This document shows, in pieces, positions 16,274 to 25,114 of a stretch of 64,000 bases of DNA. Below the pieces are notes generated by a model. It was not told the origin of the DNA. It did no database searches and saw nothing but the letters and a program-made list of their open reading frames with translations. Source of the DNA: Bacillota bacterium (lineage in GTDB: Bacteria; Bacillota; Limnochordia; Limnochordales; ZCTH02-B6); the NCBI GenBank assembly GCA_017656145.1, contig JACDOI010000006.1, positions 26,031 to 90,030 on the forward strand, written 5' to 3'. The number at the start of each line of letters is the position of its first letter. Position 1 is the first letter of the stretch. The position numbers and the translations under genes were made by a program.

Positions 16274-16543
16274 TTGGCCGCAAACCGCAAGAGCCTCGAC
16301 GAGATCAAGCGCGATCTCGATATGTACGTGGGCAGGCGGGTCAAGTTGCGGGCCAACCGCGGCCGCCGGAAGTTCATCGAGGCGGAAGGCATTTTGGAGC
16401 AGACGTACCCGAAGGTTTTCGTCGTCCGCCTCAACAAGCGCGGCGGGGTAACCAACCGGATGTCCTACTCGTACGCCGATGTGCTGACGTCCACCGTTGA
16501 AGTGACTGTGGACGACAAGCAGATCGGAGCGGCAAACATGTAA
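16274..16543 (+). CDS. veg: Veg family protein
   Basis: An 89-residue cytoplasmic protein; the Bacillus homologue influences biofilm formation and is one of the most strongly transcribed genes. TTG start with AGAGGGGTGATG ahead. SLDEIKRDLDMYVGRRVKLRANRGRRK, GILEQTYPKVFVV and MSYSYADVLTSTVEV are characteristic of the family. Flanked by tandem promoters and a strong terminator, so it forms its own transcription unit between rsmA and ispE, as in Bacillus. Confidence 0.95.
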   Translation: MAANRKSLDEIKRDLDMYVGRRVKLRANRGRRKFIEAEGILEQTYPKVFVVRLNKRGGVTNRMSYSYADVLTSTVEVTVDDKQIGAANM

Positions 16544-16561
16544 CGGTTCTCGGCAAACGAT

Positions 16562-16628
16562 CCTTTGGGCCCCGCGGCCCAAAGGGCGCGGTGCAGGACA
16601 TGCCCAGGGATTTCCCTGGGCTTTTTTT
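16562..16628 (+). terminator. Double terminator after veg
   Basis: The first hairpin is CCTTTGGGCC/GGCCCAAAGG. The second, GCCCAGGG/CCCTGGGC with loop ATTT, is followed by seven T and is a classic intrinsic terminator. Confidence 0.92.
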
Positions 16629-16724
16629 CTCTGCCCGCCGGACGGAGCAGGCTGAGCGGTCGCGCATAGGCTGAATCAAGCCGTCGCTGGCGGCCGGGAC
16701 GGCGGGCAAGGGGGGAGACTCGTC

Positions 16725-17750
16725 ATGCCTTCGGAAAAAGCGGGTTGGGTGAACCGGCTGCGCGATCGGGTGCTCCCGTTGCCGAACGTGGTAGGGTGCG
16801 GGTGGGGAGAAAAGCGAACCCGGGGCCGGCCCACGGGCAAGCACGGGATGATCGTGTTTGTGAAACGCAAGGTTCCCGCCCAAAAGCTCAAAAAGGGCGA
16901 GCGGGTGCCCGCCGTTTTGGGGGCGTTGCCCACCGACGTGGTGGAAGTCGGCGAACTGCGGCTGTTGGCCGTGGAAACGCCCGTGCTGCGCACGATGAGG
17001 CTGCGGCCCGCACCGCCGGGGGTGAGCGTCGGACACCTTTTGGTGTCTGCGGGCACCCTGGGAGCGGTGGTGAAGGATGCCGCCACCGGCAGGACCCTCA
17101 TCTTATCGAACAATCACGTCCTGGCCAACCAGACCGACGGCCAGGACGGGCGGGCTCAGGCCGGCGATGCGGTCCTGCAGCCGGGGTCGTACGACGGCGG
17201 CCGGGTGCCGCAGGACATCATCGGACGACTGGCGCGGTTTGTTCCCATCCGCCGCTGTGCCACCGAGCCCCGCTGCTCGGTTGCCCGTGCCGCGGAGCGG
17301 GTGCTGAACGCCGGAATGCGCTGGCTCGTTCCCAAGTACCGGATACGGTTTGCGCGCTTGGAAGAAGCGGACAACCTGGTGGACGCGGCGGTGGCCGAAC
17401 CCGCGGCACCGGGAATCGTCAAGCCGTCAATTTTGGATTTAGGCCCGGTGCGGGGCGTAGCCGAAGCGGAAGTCGGAATGCGGGTAGAAAAAAGCGGCCG
17501 CACCAGCGGCGTCACCCGGGGAGAAGTCATTGCCCTCGGCGCCACGTTTACCGTGTCGTTGGGCGACTCGGTCGCAGCCCGGTTCAGCGACCAGATTGTC
17601 ACGACCCCCATGGCCCAGCCCGGAGACAGCGGATCGCTGATCGTGGACGAGCGTCGCCGGGCGGTAGGGCTCCTGTTTGCCGGTTCGGAGCAAGCCACGC
17701 TGTGCAACCGGATTCAAAACGTTCTCGAACAGCTGGACATCCACTTCTGA
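16725..17750 (+). CDS. S1-type (chymotrypsin-like) serine protease without signal peptide
   Basis: Trypsin-fold protease of 341 residues. The catalytic triad can be assigned as His131 in LSNNHVLAN, Asp220 in LVDAAVAEP and Ser302 in QPGDSGSLIVD. The N-terminal 100 residues (NVVGCGWGEKRT, MIVFVKRKVP) form a separate domain typical of a group of Bacillota and plant NAL1-like proteases, often annotated trypsin-like peptidase. No signal peptide or membrane segment is present, so a cytoplasmic or spore-internal role is likely. Transcribed after the veg terminator; no clear promoter is seen. Substrate unknown. Confidence 0.8.
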   Translation: MPSEKAGWVNRLRDRVLPLPNVVGCGWGEKRTRGRPTGKHGMIVFVKRKVPAQKLKKGERVPAVLGALPTDVVEVGELRLLAVETPVLRTMRLRPAPPGVSVGHLLVSAGTLGAVVKDAATGRTLILSNNHVLANQTDGQDGRAQAGDAVLQPGSYDGGRVPQDIIGRLARFVPIRRCATEPRCSVARAAERVLNAGMRWLVPKYRIRFARLEEADNLVDAAVAEPAAPGIVKPSILDLGPVRGVAEAEVGMRVEKSGRTSGVTRGEVIALGATFTVSLGDSVAARFSDQIVTTPMAQPGDSGSLIVDERRRAVGLLFAGSEQATLCNRIQNVLEQLDIHF

Positions 17751-17848
17751 AGCCAAGACCGCATCCGAAGTCCGCGCCCCGGTGTTTTGCGGCCCGAAGG
17801 TGACATAGACATCCGCGGAGATCCTCCACGGGAAAGGAGGGACGCGGC

Positions 17849-19231
17849 GTGGGCTGGCCGCGCCGGGGCCTCCTTTTGGGCAAGGCGCTTCGCCTGGGAA
17901 GCCGGGGAGAGGCCGTGGCCTGCCTGCAGGAGCGCCTGCGGGAGCTAGGCTACGATCCCGGGCCGGTCGACGGCATTTACGGGTATCAGACCTTCGAGGC
18001 GGTGCAGGAGCTGCAGCGCGACTGCCGGCTGCGGATGGACGGGGTGGCAGGAAAGCAAGTGATGGCGGTGCTCCAGGACCCCCGCCTGCCGCTGGTGCGG
18101 CGCGCCTACACGCTGGCGCCGGGCGAATCGCTCAGCGACGCGGCCCGGGCTTTGGGCGTTCCGGTTCACCGGTTGCGGCGGGCACTGTCCCTCCCCCGGC
18201 GAGCGGCGGTCCGGGGAGGGCAACGGGTCGTCGTTTGGGAGCGGCTGGTGGTGGCCGAGATCAAACCCGGGCAAGCCCGGGACCCGGGCTTGCGGGCCGC
18301 AGCCCGGCGGCTGCCGCTGCTCAGCGCGCTGGCCGAACTGGCCAGCGCGGAAGCACGCGTTGGAGAAACGCCCGGCGGCCCGGATTTTCCCGAGCCGCCG
18401 GCCGAGCGCTCCGGCAGCTTGGAGGGCTTGCCGGTCTGGACGACGCTTCACACCCGAGATGGGAGCCTTGTGCCTGGCCTGTACGCGCCGGGAGCGGTCC
18501 AGCGCTTGCTCCACGTCCGTTCGGCCCGCCGAGCGTTTCTCGGAAGCATCCGGAAATGGGCTGCGCAACCGGGCCCGGGGCCGTTGCACCTCGACCTTGG
18601 GGGCCTGCGGTGGGGCGACGGCGCGCGGTGGCTGGCCCTCGTGCGCGAGGCTGCGGCAGTGGTCCGGCGGGCCGGCGGGGATCTCGCGGTCTCGGTGCCG
18701 CTTGGGGCCGCGGCGGGGCCACTCCAGCGGCTGGCCAACGACATCGACATCCGGGCCGCGGCCGCCGCGGCCGCGTGGTTGATACTGGTCCCGCCCGCGA
18801 TCGTCCCCGGGCCCGAATCGCCCCGGCCGCTTTCGTACGAGGAGCTGGCCAGCCGGATCCGGGCCGTCGTCCGGCAGGTGCCGCCGTGGAAGTGCCTTTT
18901 GGCCGTTCCCGTCTGCGCCCTGGTCGTGCCCGTGGGCGGCCGGGAACAGCCCACCGCTTTGTCGTACCAGCGGGCTGTCGGCCTGGCTTGCGCCGGCCGC
19001 ATTCGGCCCGCGTGGAACGAGCAGGTCGGGCGGCCTTCTTTCCGGTACGTCAAGGACGACCGGGAATGGGCCGTCTGGCTCGAGAACCGGGCCAGCCTCG
19101 GGCGCAAGTTGGACCTGGTAGACGCGATGCACCTGGGCGGTGTGGTCGTCTCCGCTTTGGGCGAGGAAGATGGTCGGGTGTGGACGGCGGTCGCGGAGCG
19201 CTGGAAAGTGCACAAACCGGGGGCGGAATGA
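17849..19231 (+). CDS. Spore-type YaaH/SleL-like protein: PG-binding, LysM and degenerate GH18 domains
   Basis: A peptidoglycan-binding_1 domain (LGSRGEAVACLQERLRELGY to about 75) is followed by a LysM-like repeat (TLAPGESLSDAARALGVPV) and a C-terminal GH18-type barrel. In SleL/YaaH enzymes, which act on spore cortex, the catalytic motif is DxxDxDxE; the corresponding strand here reads LHLDLGGLRWGDG and lacks an obvious catalytic Glu, so activity is doubtful. GTG start has AAAGGAGGG ahead. No signal peptide, as usual for spore-coat proteins made in the mother cell. Neighbour of sipL, supporting a spore role. Confidence 0.7.
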   Translation: MGWPRRGLLLGKALRLGSRGEAVACLQERLRELGYDPGPVDGIYGYQTFEAVQELQRDCRLRMDGVAGKQVMAVLQDPRLPLVRRAYTLAPGESLSDAARALGVPVHRLRRALSLPRRAAVRGGQRVVVWERLVVAEIKPGQARDPGLRAAARRLPLLSALAELASAEARVGETPGGPDFPEPPAERSGSLEGLPVWTTLHTRDGSLVPGLYAPGAVQRLLHVRSARRAFLGSIRKWAAQPGPGPLHLDLGGLRWGDGARWLALVREAAAVVRRAGGDLAVSVPLGAAAGPLQRLANDIDIRAAAAAAAWLILVPPAIVPGPESPRPLSYEELASRIRAVVRQVPPWKCLLAVPVCALVVPVGGREQPTALSYQRAVGLACAGRIRPAWNEQVGRPSFRYVKDDREWAVWLENRASLGRKLDLVDAMHLGGVVVSALGEEDGRVWTAVAERWKVHKPGAE

Positions 19232-19232
19232 G

Positions 19233-19262
19233 GGCATGTTTCATTCCCGCCCGCAATATAGT
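19233..19262 (+). promoter_or_regulatory. Sigma-E-like promoter of sipL
   Basis: GGCATGTT and AATATAGT resemble sigma-E -35 (GKCATATT) and -10 (CATACAHT) elements with 16 bases between the -35 ATG core and the -10. SipL is a sigma-E-controlled protein in Clostridioides, which supports the call. The same spacing occurs before yabP. Confidence 0.55.
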
Positions 19263-19297
19263 GTCCCCAGGATGGTGCCTGCGAAGGGGGAGTTTCC

Positions 19298-20974
19298 GTG
19301 AACTTCAGGCTGGACCACAAGATGGTGCGGACCGAGCGGCCCATCGGCACCGCCTCCCAGCAGACGATCTTCGAAGGCTCCTTCGAGCTTCCGCCGAGCC
19401 TGCCCGACGTTGCGCGAATCGTCCGGGTAGAGGCCAGGCCCGCCGTTACCGACTGGGACGTGATGGAAAACCAGCTGGCCGTCCAGGGCACAGTGGATCT
19501 GGTGCTCCTGTACGCCCACGACGAAGAAGTGCCGGCAGCTTCCAGGGACATCGAGGCCGAGTCGGGGCTGGCCGAAGACGACGACGCGGATCTGGCGCCG
19601 CCTCCGGCCGAGGTGCGGGAGGCCCTCTACCGGCACTGCTGGAGCCGCGCGGGCACGTTTGAGACGGTACTGGATCTTGAGGGCCTTGAGCCGGCAGCGG
19701 CGGTCGACGTGTCGGCCCATCCGGAGCGGGTTGACGTCGAACTCCACCAGAGCGGGCGCCGGATTGAAGTGGAAGCGGTCGTGGATGTGACGGCCCGAGC
19801 CACCCTGCAACGGACCGCCGTCGCGCCCGTGAAAGCAGGGCCCCTGCCGGCCGAGGCGGCCGAGGAGGAAGCGCCGGTACCGGTAAAGCACGTGGCCGGG
19901 CGGGGCAGCGTCCGGCTGGCGGTGGAGGGCGTCCTGGCCCCGGCGGAGGACGCTGCCGTCGCCCGGATCGCGGATGTCGCCGCGGTTGCCCGCATCACCC
20001 GGGCAGAGGCGTCCGCGGGCCAAGTCACGGTCCAGGGCACCATCGATTACCGGGTGCTGTATTTGACAGCGAGCGGGGAGCTTGTGACAGCGGCGTTCGA
20101 CGCCCAAACGCCGTATTCGTACACATTCGATATCCCGGAAGCCCGCGAAGGCATGACCGTTGAGGTCGAGGCGCGGGCTAGAAGCGTGGACGGCGCCCCG
20201 GCCGGGGACGGCCGGGAGATCCAGGCGTATGTGGACTTAAGCATCGCCGTCGAGGTTTCCAAAGTCGAGACGCTGGCCCTTCTCACCGCCATTCGGGGTT
20301 CCGAAGGCCTGGAGGTGGATTACCGCACCGCACCGGTCGAGCTGGACCAGTGGATCGGCTCGGCCAGACGGCACGTTTCCGCCGCAGGCACCCTGGAGCT
20401 GCCCGAAGGCCATCCGCCCATCGAGCGGGCGCTGAGCGCCTTTGGCCGGGCCCGGGTCGACGATGTCCTGGTGCTGGACGACAAGGTCGTCGTGGAAGGC
20501 CACGTGGACGTGGAAGCGCTCTACGCGGCCCGCACCGAGGGGCATCCGGTCCACGCGGCCACATGGAGTCAGGCGGTGCCCTTTGAGGCCGAGGTGGCCC
20601 TTCCGGGCGCGGAGCCGGGCGTGGACGCGGTGGCCGACGTGAACGTCGAGGGGGTGGAGCTGGATCTGCTGAACCGGGAAACGGTGGAAGCCGCGGTGCA
20701 CCTCGCCGTCACCGTCTGGGCGGTGCGCCCCGCCGCCTGGGAGGCGGTCGTCGAGGCGGTGGCGGTCCCGCCGCCGGATCCCGACCCGCCCACGTGGACG
20801 TTCGTCGTGATCCAGGAAGGCGACACCGTCTGGAAGTTGAGCCGCCGTTACCACGCGGATCCGGAGCAGATCGTCGGGGCGAACCCGTGGATCGCTGACA
20901 GCGAGGCGCCGCTTGTGGTGGGCCGCAAGCTGTGCATCCCGCGGCGCCGGCCCGCTGAGGCCATCAGCCCCTGA
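19298..20974 (+). CDS. sipL: SipL-like spore coat morphogenetic protein (DUF3794 repeats + LysM)
   Basis: A 558-residue protein with three DUF3794 (SipL SPOCS) regions, seen as repeated beta-rich units with patterns such as VTVQGTIDYRVLYL and VVVEGHVDVEALY, and a C-terminal LysM (VVIQEGDTVWKLSRRYHADPEQIVGANPW). In Clostridioides SipL binds SpoIVA at the forespore surface and is required for coat attachment; it is the functional counterpart of Bacillus SpoVID. An acidic insert (EDDDADLAPPP) is specific here. The stop overlaps the convergent aldolase gene by 11 bases. Coat localisation is inferred from the family. Confidence 0.85.
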   Translation: MNFRLDHKMVRTERPIGTASQQTIFEGSFELPPSLPDVARIVRVEARPAVTDWDVMENQLAVQGTVDLVLLYAHDEEVPAASRDIEAESGLAEDDDADLAPPPAEVREALYRHCWSRAGTFETVLDLEGLEPAAAVDVSAHPERVDVELHQSGRRIEVEAVVDVTARATLQRTAVAPVKAGPLPAEAAEEEAPVPVKHVAGRGSVRLAVEGVLAPAEDAAVARIADVAAVARITRAEASAGQVTVQGTIDYRVLYLTASGELVTAAFDAQTPYSYTFDIPEAREGMTVEVEARARSVDGAPAGDGREIQAYVDLSIAVEVSKVETLALLTAIRGSEGLEVDYRTAPVELDQWIGSARRHVSAAGTLELPEGHPPIERALSAFGRARVDDVLVLDDKVVVEGHVDVEALYAARTEGHPVHAATWSQAVPFEAEVALPGAEPGVDAVADVNVEGVELDLLNRETVEAAVHLAVTVWAVRPAAWEAVVEAVAVPPPDPDPPTWTFVVIQEGDTVWKLSRRYHADPEQIVGANPWIADSEAPLVVGRKLCIPRRRPAEAISP

Positions 20975-21968
20975 ACCCGGGATACGAGGCGTACCAGCCT
21001 TCCGGGGCGTCCGCCGCCGAGATTTGATGGGAAGGCCGCTCCCACCACGGACGGCCGTACCGGGAGGCCACATCGACCAGCTCCCGGAGGCGCCGGGGCA
21101 TCTCGCCGGTGAGAAAAGCCTGGCGGGCCGGTTCGTCGGTCATCTCGACCGCTTCGCGCCAGATGGCCCTTCCCGCGACGAAGCCGGAGGCGCCTGCCCG
21201 GCAGGCGGCTTCCAGCTGCCGGCGGTAGGTGGCAAAGTCGACGCCGGCGGAAAGCAGCGCCCACGGCACCCGGCAGGCTTCATCAAGCCTTAGGCACGCG
21301 TCGCGCCAAAGGCCCGGGTCGTCGCCCGCAGTCGGGTGCAGGGGAAATTCCATCTTGAGCAAATCGACGGCGAACTCGCTCATGTGGCGGGCGGTTTCAA
21401 CCACAAGGTCCGCCTTTTCCCGCCGGAAGCCGTCCTCGTCCCCGTCCCGCGACGGGTAGACCACCGGTTCCACCATGAGGGGGATATCGTACTCGTGGCA
21501 CTCCCGGGCTACTTGCTCCACCACCTGTCGCTGGTGGGCGGCCGCGGCCTCCCGGCGGGGATTGTAGTAGATCAACAGCTTGACTGCGGAAGCGCCCATG
21601 GCCTTGATCTTGGACACGCTCCAATCGGTCAAAAGGCGGGTCAGGCGGTCGCCGTTCCGCTCTTCATAGCCGGTTTCCTCAAGAGCCACCACAAGGCCGA
21701 CCCGGCCGGGCAGCACCCGCCGGGCCAAAAGCTGTGCCGCGCTGTATTCGGGATCCAAGAGAACGCCGCTCGAGTAGGGCGCGAGGGGGCCGACAATCTC
21801 CTCCTTCATCCGGACGACGGCTTCGAAATCCGCCGGAACCCGCCCGGCTTTCTCCATCATCCGCCTGAGGGCGCCCCGCTGGTCGCAAGCGAGAATCGCA
21901 AATATGCCGCCGTCAGTCGACACCTGCGCAAGGCCCCGCAGCTTGCCCATGGAAACCGTCATGGCCAT
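20964..21968 (-). CDS. LacD/Fba-like class I aldolase (tagatose-1,6-bisphosphate aldolase family)
   Basis: A TIM-barrel aldolase of 334 residues related to LacD and sulfofructosephosphate aldolases. FAILACDQRGALRRMM is the conserved opening. ASAVKLLIYYNP carries the candidate Schiff-base Lys, and VEPVVYP, LLKMEFPLHP and LLSAGVDFATY follow. Which sugar phosphate it cleaves cannot be read off. A GGGAGGG ribosome site precedes ATG 21968 (21962 also possible). Convergent with sipL; shares strand with the L,D-transpeptidase upstream. Confidence 0.8.
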   Translation of the reverse strand: MAMTVSMGKLRGLAQVSTDGGIFAILACDQRGALRRMMEKAGRVPADFEAVVRMKEEIVGPLAPYSSGVLLDPEYSAAQLLARRVLPGRVGLVVALEETGYEERNGDRLTRLLTDWSVSKIKAMGASAVKLLIYYNPRREAAAAHQRQVVEQVARECHEYDIPLMVEPVVYPSRDGDEDGFRREKADLVVETARHMSEFAVDLLKMEFPLHPTAGDDPGLWRDACLRLDEACRVPWALLSAGVDFATYRRQLEAACRAGASGFVAGRAIWREAVEMTDEPARQAFLTGEMPRRLRELVDVASRYGRPWWERPSHQISAADAPEGWYASYPGFRG

Positions 21969-22146
21969 CGCCCTCCCTGGAATCGGCGCCGGATTGCCTT
22001 TATCGGCGAGCGCCTCCCGGGTTCTCCGCTGCCGGCCGGCGCTCCTGCCGTTTCAGTTTTGCCCTTAAACAGCCGTCTCCTGCCGGGCGACGGCGCTGTC
22101 CACCAACCGGCAGCGCCTTGGTCTGGCGGCAGCGGGGGCTCCTCGA

Positions 22147-22815
22147 TCAGGGGCCGATGAACAGCCGCGTGCCCGGGACGACCCGGTGAAACACGAACTC
22201 GACGTCTTTGTTGTACATGCGCAGGCAGCCGGGCGTGGACGCCCGCCGGACGGACCACGGTTCCCACGTCCCGTGGAGGCTGCACCCGTCAGGCTTCAAG
22301 CGAATCCAACGGGTGCCGAAGGGACCGCCGGGGAAGGCTATGAGCTCCGCGACGGCGAACGATCCCGCAGGGGTCGGAGATTCGGGGCGGCCCACCGCAA
22401 CCGGAAACACCGCCGTCTTGCCGCCCCGGGTGTGGAGTATCAGCACCCGGCGCTCCAGGGAAACCTGGAGCGAAACGGCCTGGTCGCGCTCGTCCCCGGG
22501 AGACCACGGGGAAACGCCTGTGCCGCCGGCGAGCAGGGCGGGCGCCGGGGTGGCGCCTTGTTCGGCCGGTGCGGGATGCTGCTTGCCGCTGGGATCCGAC
22601 AGCGCGTAGAGGCGTTGCCAGGTGGCGGGCCCGGCGATGCCGTCGGGCTTAAGTCCCCAGGCGGCCTGGAACGCGGCCACCGCCTCTTCCAATTCCCGGT
22701 CCCATGTGGCGCTCCCGCAGGAAACGGGGTAGCCCAGGCGGGCCAGGCGCCACCGCAAGTCGGCCACGGCCGGGCCCCGGCTGCCCGGGCGCGCGGTGAG
22801 GCGATAATGCCACAC
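22147..22815 (-). CDS. L,D-transpeptidase (YkuD) with N-terminal peptidoglycan-binding domain
   Basis: A 222-residue protein: PG_binding_1 (RPGSRGPAVADLRWRLARLGY ... LKPDGIAGPATWQRLY), a Pro/Ala linker, then a YkuD domain. The catalytic region CSLHGTWEPWSVRRASTPGCLRM has the His and Cys of the HGT..S..GC(I/L)RM motif. Such enzymes form 3-3 cross-links or attach proteins to peptidoglycan. No signal peptide is present, so a spore cortex or coat function is likely, like Bacillus YkuD. GTG start with weak GGGTG; 178 bases separate it from the aldolase. Confidence 0.88.
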   Translation of the reverse strand: MWHYRLTARPGSRGPAVADLRWRLARLGYPVSCGSATWDRELEEAVAAFQAAWGLKPDGIAGPATWQRLYALSDPSGKQHPAPAEQGATPAPALLAGGTGVSPWSPGDERDQAVSLQVSLERRVLILHTRGGKTAVFPVAVGRPESPTPAGSFAVAELIAFPGGPFGTRWIRLKPDGCSLHGTWEPWSVRRASTPGCLRMYNKDVEFVFHRVVPGTRLFIGP

Positions 22816-22987
22816 TGTATTTCACCCACTTTGCCGGTGCATCAGGCTTTCCCGCGACGGAGCGGGGGTCGGCTGCGACCGGCGACAGACCCGCGGATCG
22901 ACAGCATTGCCCATTATCCCAGGGCAGGATATTACCGGGAACCGGGGAAATTGCTATAGGATCTAACCCGTTGCGGAGGCTAAAAAC

Positions 22988-24169
22988 GTGAGCATGCGGA
23001 ACTTGGTTTCCGTCGCATTGCTGGTCATTCTGGTGTTGGGGTTGGCTGGCCCGGCGGCCCGGGCGCAGCTGCGGTTTGACATACCGGCCGAGGCAGGTCT
23101 TTTGATGGAGGCCAGCACGGGCCGGATCTTGTGGTCGAAGAACCCCGACATGCCGACGGAACCGGCCAGCCTCGCGAAAATCGTCGTCATCCTCCTGACG
23201 TACCGGGCCGTGGACGAGGGCATCGCCTCGTGGGACGATCGGGTCGTCACAAGCCCTTACGCGGCCAGCATCGGGGGTTCCACCGCGCTGCTCGCGCCGG
23301 GCGAAAGCTTCACGTTGGCGGACATGATACGGGCCGTTGCCATCAACTCGGCCAACGACGCTACGGTGGCGGTGGCCGAGCATCTCGCGGGCAGCGAGGC
23401 GGCCTTCGTTGAAGCGATGAACAGTCTGGCCCGGGAGCTGGGCATGGAAAACACGCGGTTTGTCAACAGCAACGGCCTGCCGGTGCCGCCGGGAGAGGAG
23501 CCGAACCAGATTACGGCCCGGGACATCGCTATCGCCGCCCGGGAACTGATCACCCGCTATCCGGAGGTGCTGGAGCTCACCTCCACCTGGCAGTACACCT
23601 TTCGGGAACCCACGGCTACCCGGCCGGCCTTCGTGCTGACCAACACCAACCGGCTCATCCAGCGCTACCCGGGCGCGGACGGGCTCAAGACCGGTTGGAC
23701 CGACGCAGCTGGCTACAACTTGGTGGCCACCGCGGAGCGCAACGGGGTGCGGCTTATCTCGGTCGTACTTCGGACCGAGAGCGACGAAGCCCGGCTGGCG
23801 CAGACAGCCCGGCTTTTGGACTACGGGTTTCAAAACTTCAGCTGGCACACGGTGTTGCCTCAAGGCCAGGCCGTCGGATCGGTGCCGTTGCCCGACGGGG
23901 CCCAGGAGCATTTGCCGGTGCGGGCCGGCGCCGACCTGCGGGTGTTTGTGCACCGGACGGACGCGGGCCGGGTGACGCTGCGAGTGGAACCCCTGCCGGA
24001 GCTTGCCGCGCCCGTGGCCGTTGACGAGCGGGTGGGCGATGTCGTCGCGTACCTCGACGATGAGGAGCTGGGCCGGGTTCCCGCCATCGCGGCGACCGAT
24101 GTGGATCGGGCCAACGTTCTGGTGCGGGGATTCCGCTGGCTGCGAAATATGATCACCGGCCAAGAGTGA
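22988..24169 (+). CDS. D-alanyl-D-alanine carboxypeptidase (DacB/DacF family)
   Basis: Penicillin-binding protein of the S11 family that trims the terminal D-Ala of stem peptides. An N-terminal signal (RNLVSVALLVILVLGLAGPAARA) is followed by SLAK (Ser61-Lys64), SAN at 121 and KTG at 234. The C-terminal beta domain follows and ends in a hydrophobic helix (WLRNMITG) that may anchor it to the membrane. DacF and DacB homologues in Bacillus modify spore peptidoglycan, but a vegetative role is equally possible. Stop is 6 bases before ispE. GCGGAGG lies before the GTG start. Confidence 0.93.
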   Translation: MSMRNLVSVALLVILVLGLAGPAARAQLRFDIPAEAGLLMEASTGRILWSKNPDMPTEPASLAKIVVILLTYRAVDEGIASWDDRVVTSPYAASIGGSTALLAPGESFTLADMIRAVAINSANDATVAVAEHLAGSEAAFVEAMNSLARELGMENTRFVNSNGLPVPPGEEPNQITARDIAIAARELITRYPEVLELTSTWQYTFREPTATRPAFVLTNTNRLIQRYPGADGLKTGWTDAAGYNLVATAERNGVRLISVVLRTESDEARLAQTARLLDYGFQNFSWHTVLPQGQAVGSVPLPDGAQEHLPVRAGADLRVFVHRTDAGRVTLRVEPLPELAAPVAVDERVGDVVAYLDDEELGRVPAIAATDVDRANVLVRGFRWLRNMITGQE

Positions 24170-24175
24170 GCGGCC

Positions 24176-25114
24176 GTGGTTGCGGTCGAAGCTCCAGCTA
24201 AGGTGAATCTCACGCTGACCGTCACGGGCCGCCGGGCCGATGGTTATCATTGGATCGAAAGCCTCATGCAAACCGTGGACCTGGTGGACCGAGTCGTTCT
24301 TGTGCGGACCCCGAGCGAGGCCGGTGTCCGCTGCGTCGGAAACGGCGTGCCTGTCGGCGACGGCAATCTCGCCTGCCGGGCCGTCCGGGCGCTGCAAGAG
24401 GCCGTTCCTCCCCCAGCCGGCGAGTGGGAGGGCGTCACGATCCGCATCCGCAAGCGCATCCCGGTGGCTGGGGGCTTGGCCGGCGGCAGCGCGAATGCGG
24501 CCGCGGCGTTAATCGGAGCGAACGCCTTGTGGGGGCTGGGCATCGGTCGCAAGGAGCTGGCCAGGATAGGCGCCCAGGTCGGCGCGGACGTCCCGTTTTG
24601 CCTGTACGGGGGAACCGCGGTGGCCCAAGGAATCGGCGACGTGCTGGAGCCGGTGCCGCCCGCGCCGCCCTTGGCCGGGGTCATCCTCAACCCGGGATTT
24701 CCGGTGTCCACCGCCCGGGTATATCAGTTGTACGACGAATGGCGCCTTCCCCTGGGCGAGGAAGGTCGGGCCCGGGCGATGGCCGAGGCCGTCGCGGCGC
24801 ACGATGTCCGGGCCGTGGCGCAATTGCTCCAAAACGACTTGGAAGCGGTGACCGTGCGCCTGCATCCGGAGGTGGCCGCGCTGCGGGAGCTGGTTCTTTC
24901 CGCCGGCGCCCTGGGAGCGGTGATGTGCGGCAGCGGGCCGAGCGTGTTCGGGCTGGCCGAGAACCCCGAGCATGGCGAACATTTGGCCCGGCGGCTTGCG
25001 GGCCGGGTTCCGTTCGCGGTCGCCTGCCGGTTTGTGAGCCACGGCGCCCGGATCACCGGTTTCGCCCAAGGCCCAGGCGGTGAAGGAGGTACGATAGTAT
25101 GCGCCGACCGTTGA
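24176..25114 (+). CDS. ispE: 4-diphosphocytidyl-2-C-methyl-D-erythritol kinase
   Basis: GHMP-family kinase of the MEP isoprenoid pathway; 312 residues. APAKVNLTLTVTGRRADGYHWIESLMQTV opens the protein, PVAGGLAGGSANAAAAL is the ATP-binding loop and SAGALGAVMCGSGPSVFGL the third GHMP motif. GTG start. The gene order ispE to purR is conserved in Bacillota. Its 3' end overlaps the GntR gene by 16 bases. Confidence 0.96.
   Translation: MVAVEAPAKVNLTLTVTGRRADGYHWIESLMQTVDLVDRVVLVRTPSEAGVRCVGNGVPVGDGNLACRAVRALQEAVPPPAGEWEGVTIRIRKRIPVAGGLAGGSANAAAALIGANALWGLGIGRKELARIGAQVGADVPFCLYGGTAVAQGIGDVLEPVPPAPPLAGVILNPGFPVSTARVYQLYDEWRLPLGEEGRARAMAEAVAAHDVRAVAQLLQNDLEAVTVRLHPEVAALRELVLSAGALGAVMCGSGPSVFGLAENPEHGEHLARRLAGRVPFAVACRFVSHGARITGFAQGPGGEGGTIVCADR

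Noticed and set aside
22649-24397. Minus-strand 582-residue ORF over the D,D-carboxypeptidase
   Set aside because: Antisense shadow of a well-supported carboxypeptidase gene; no recognisable motifs.
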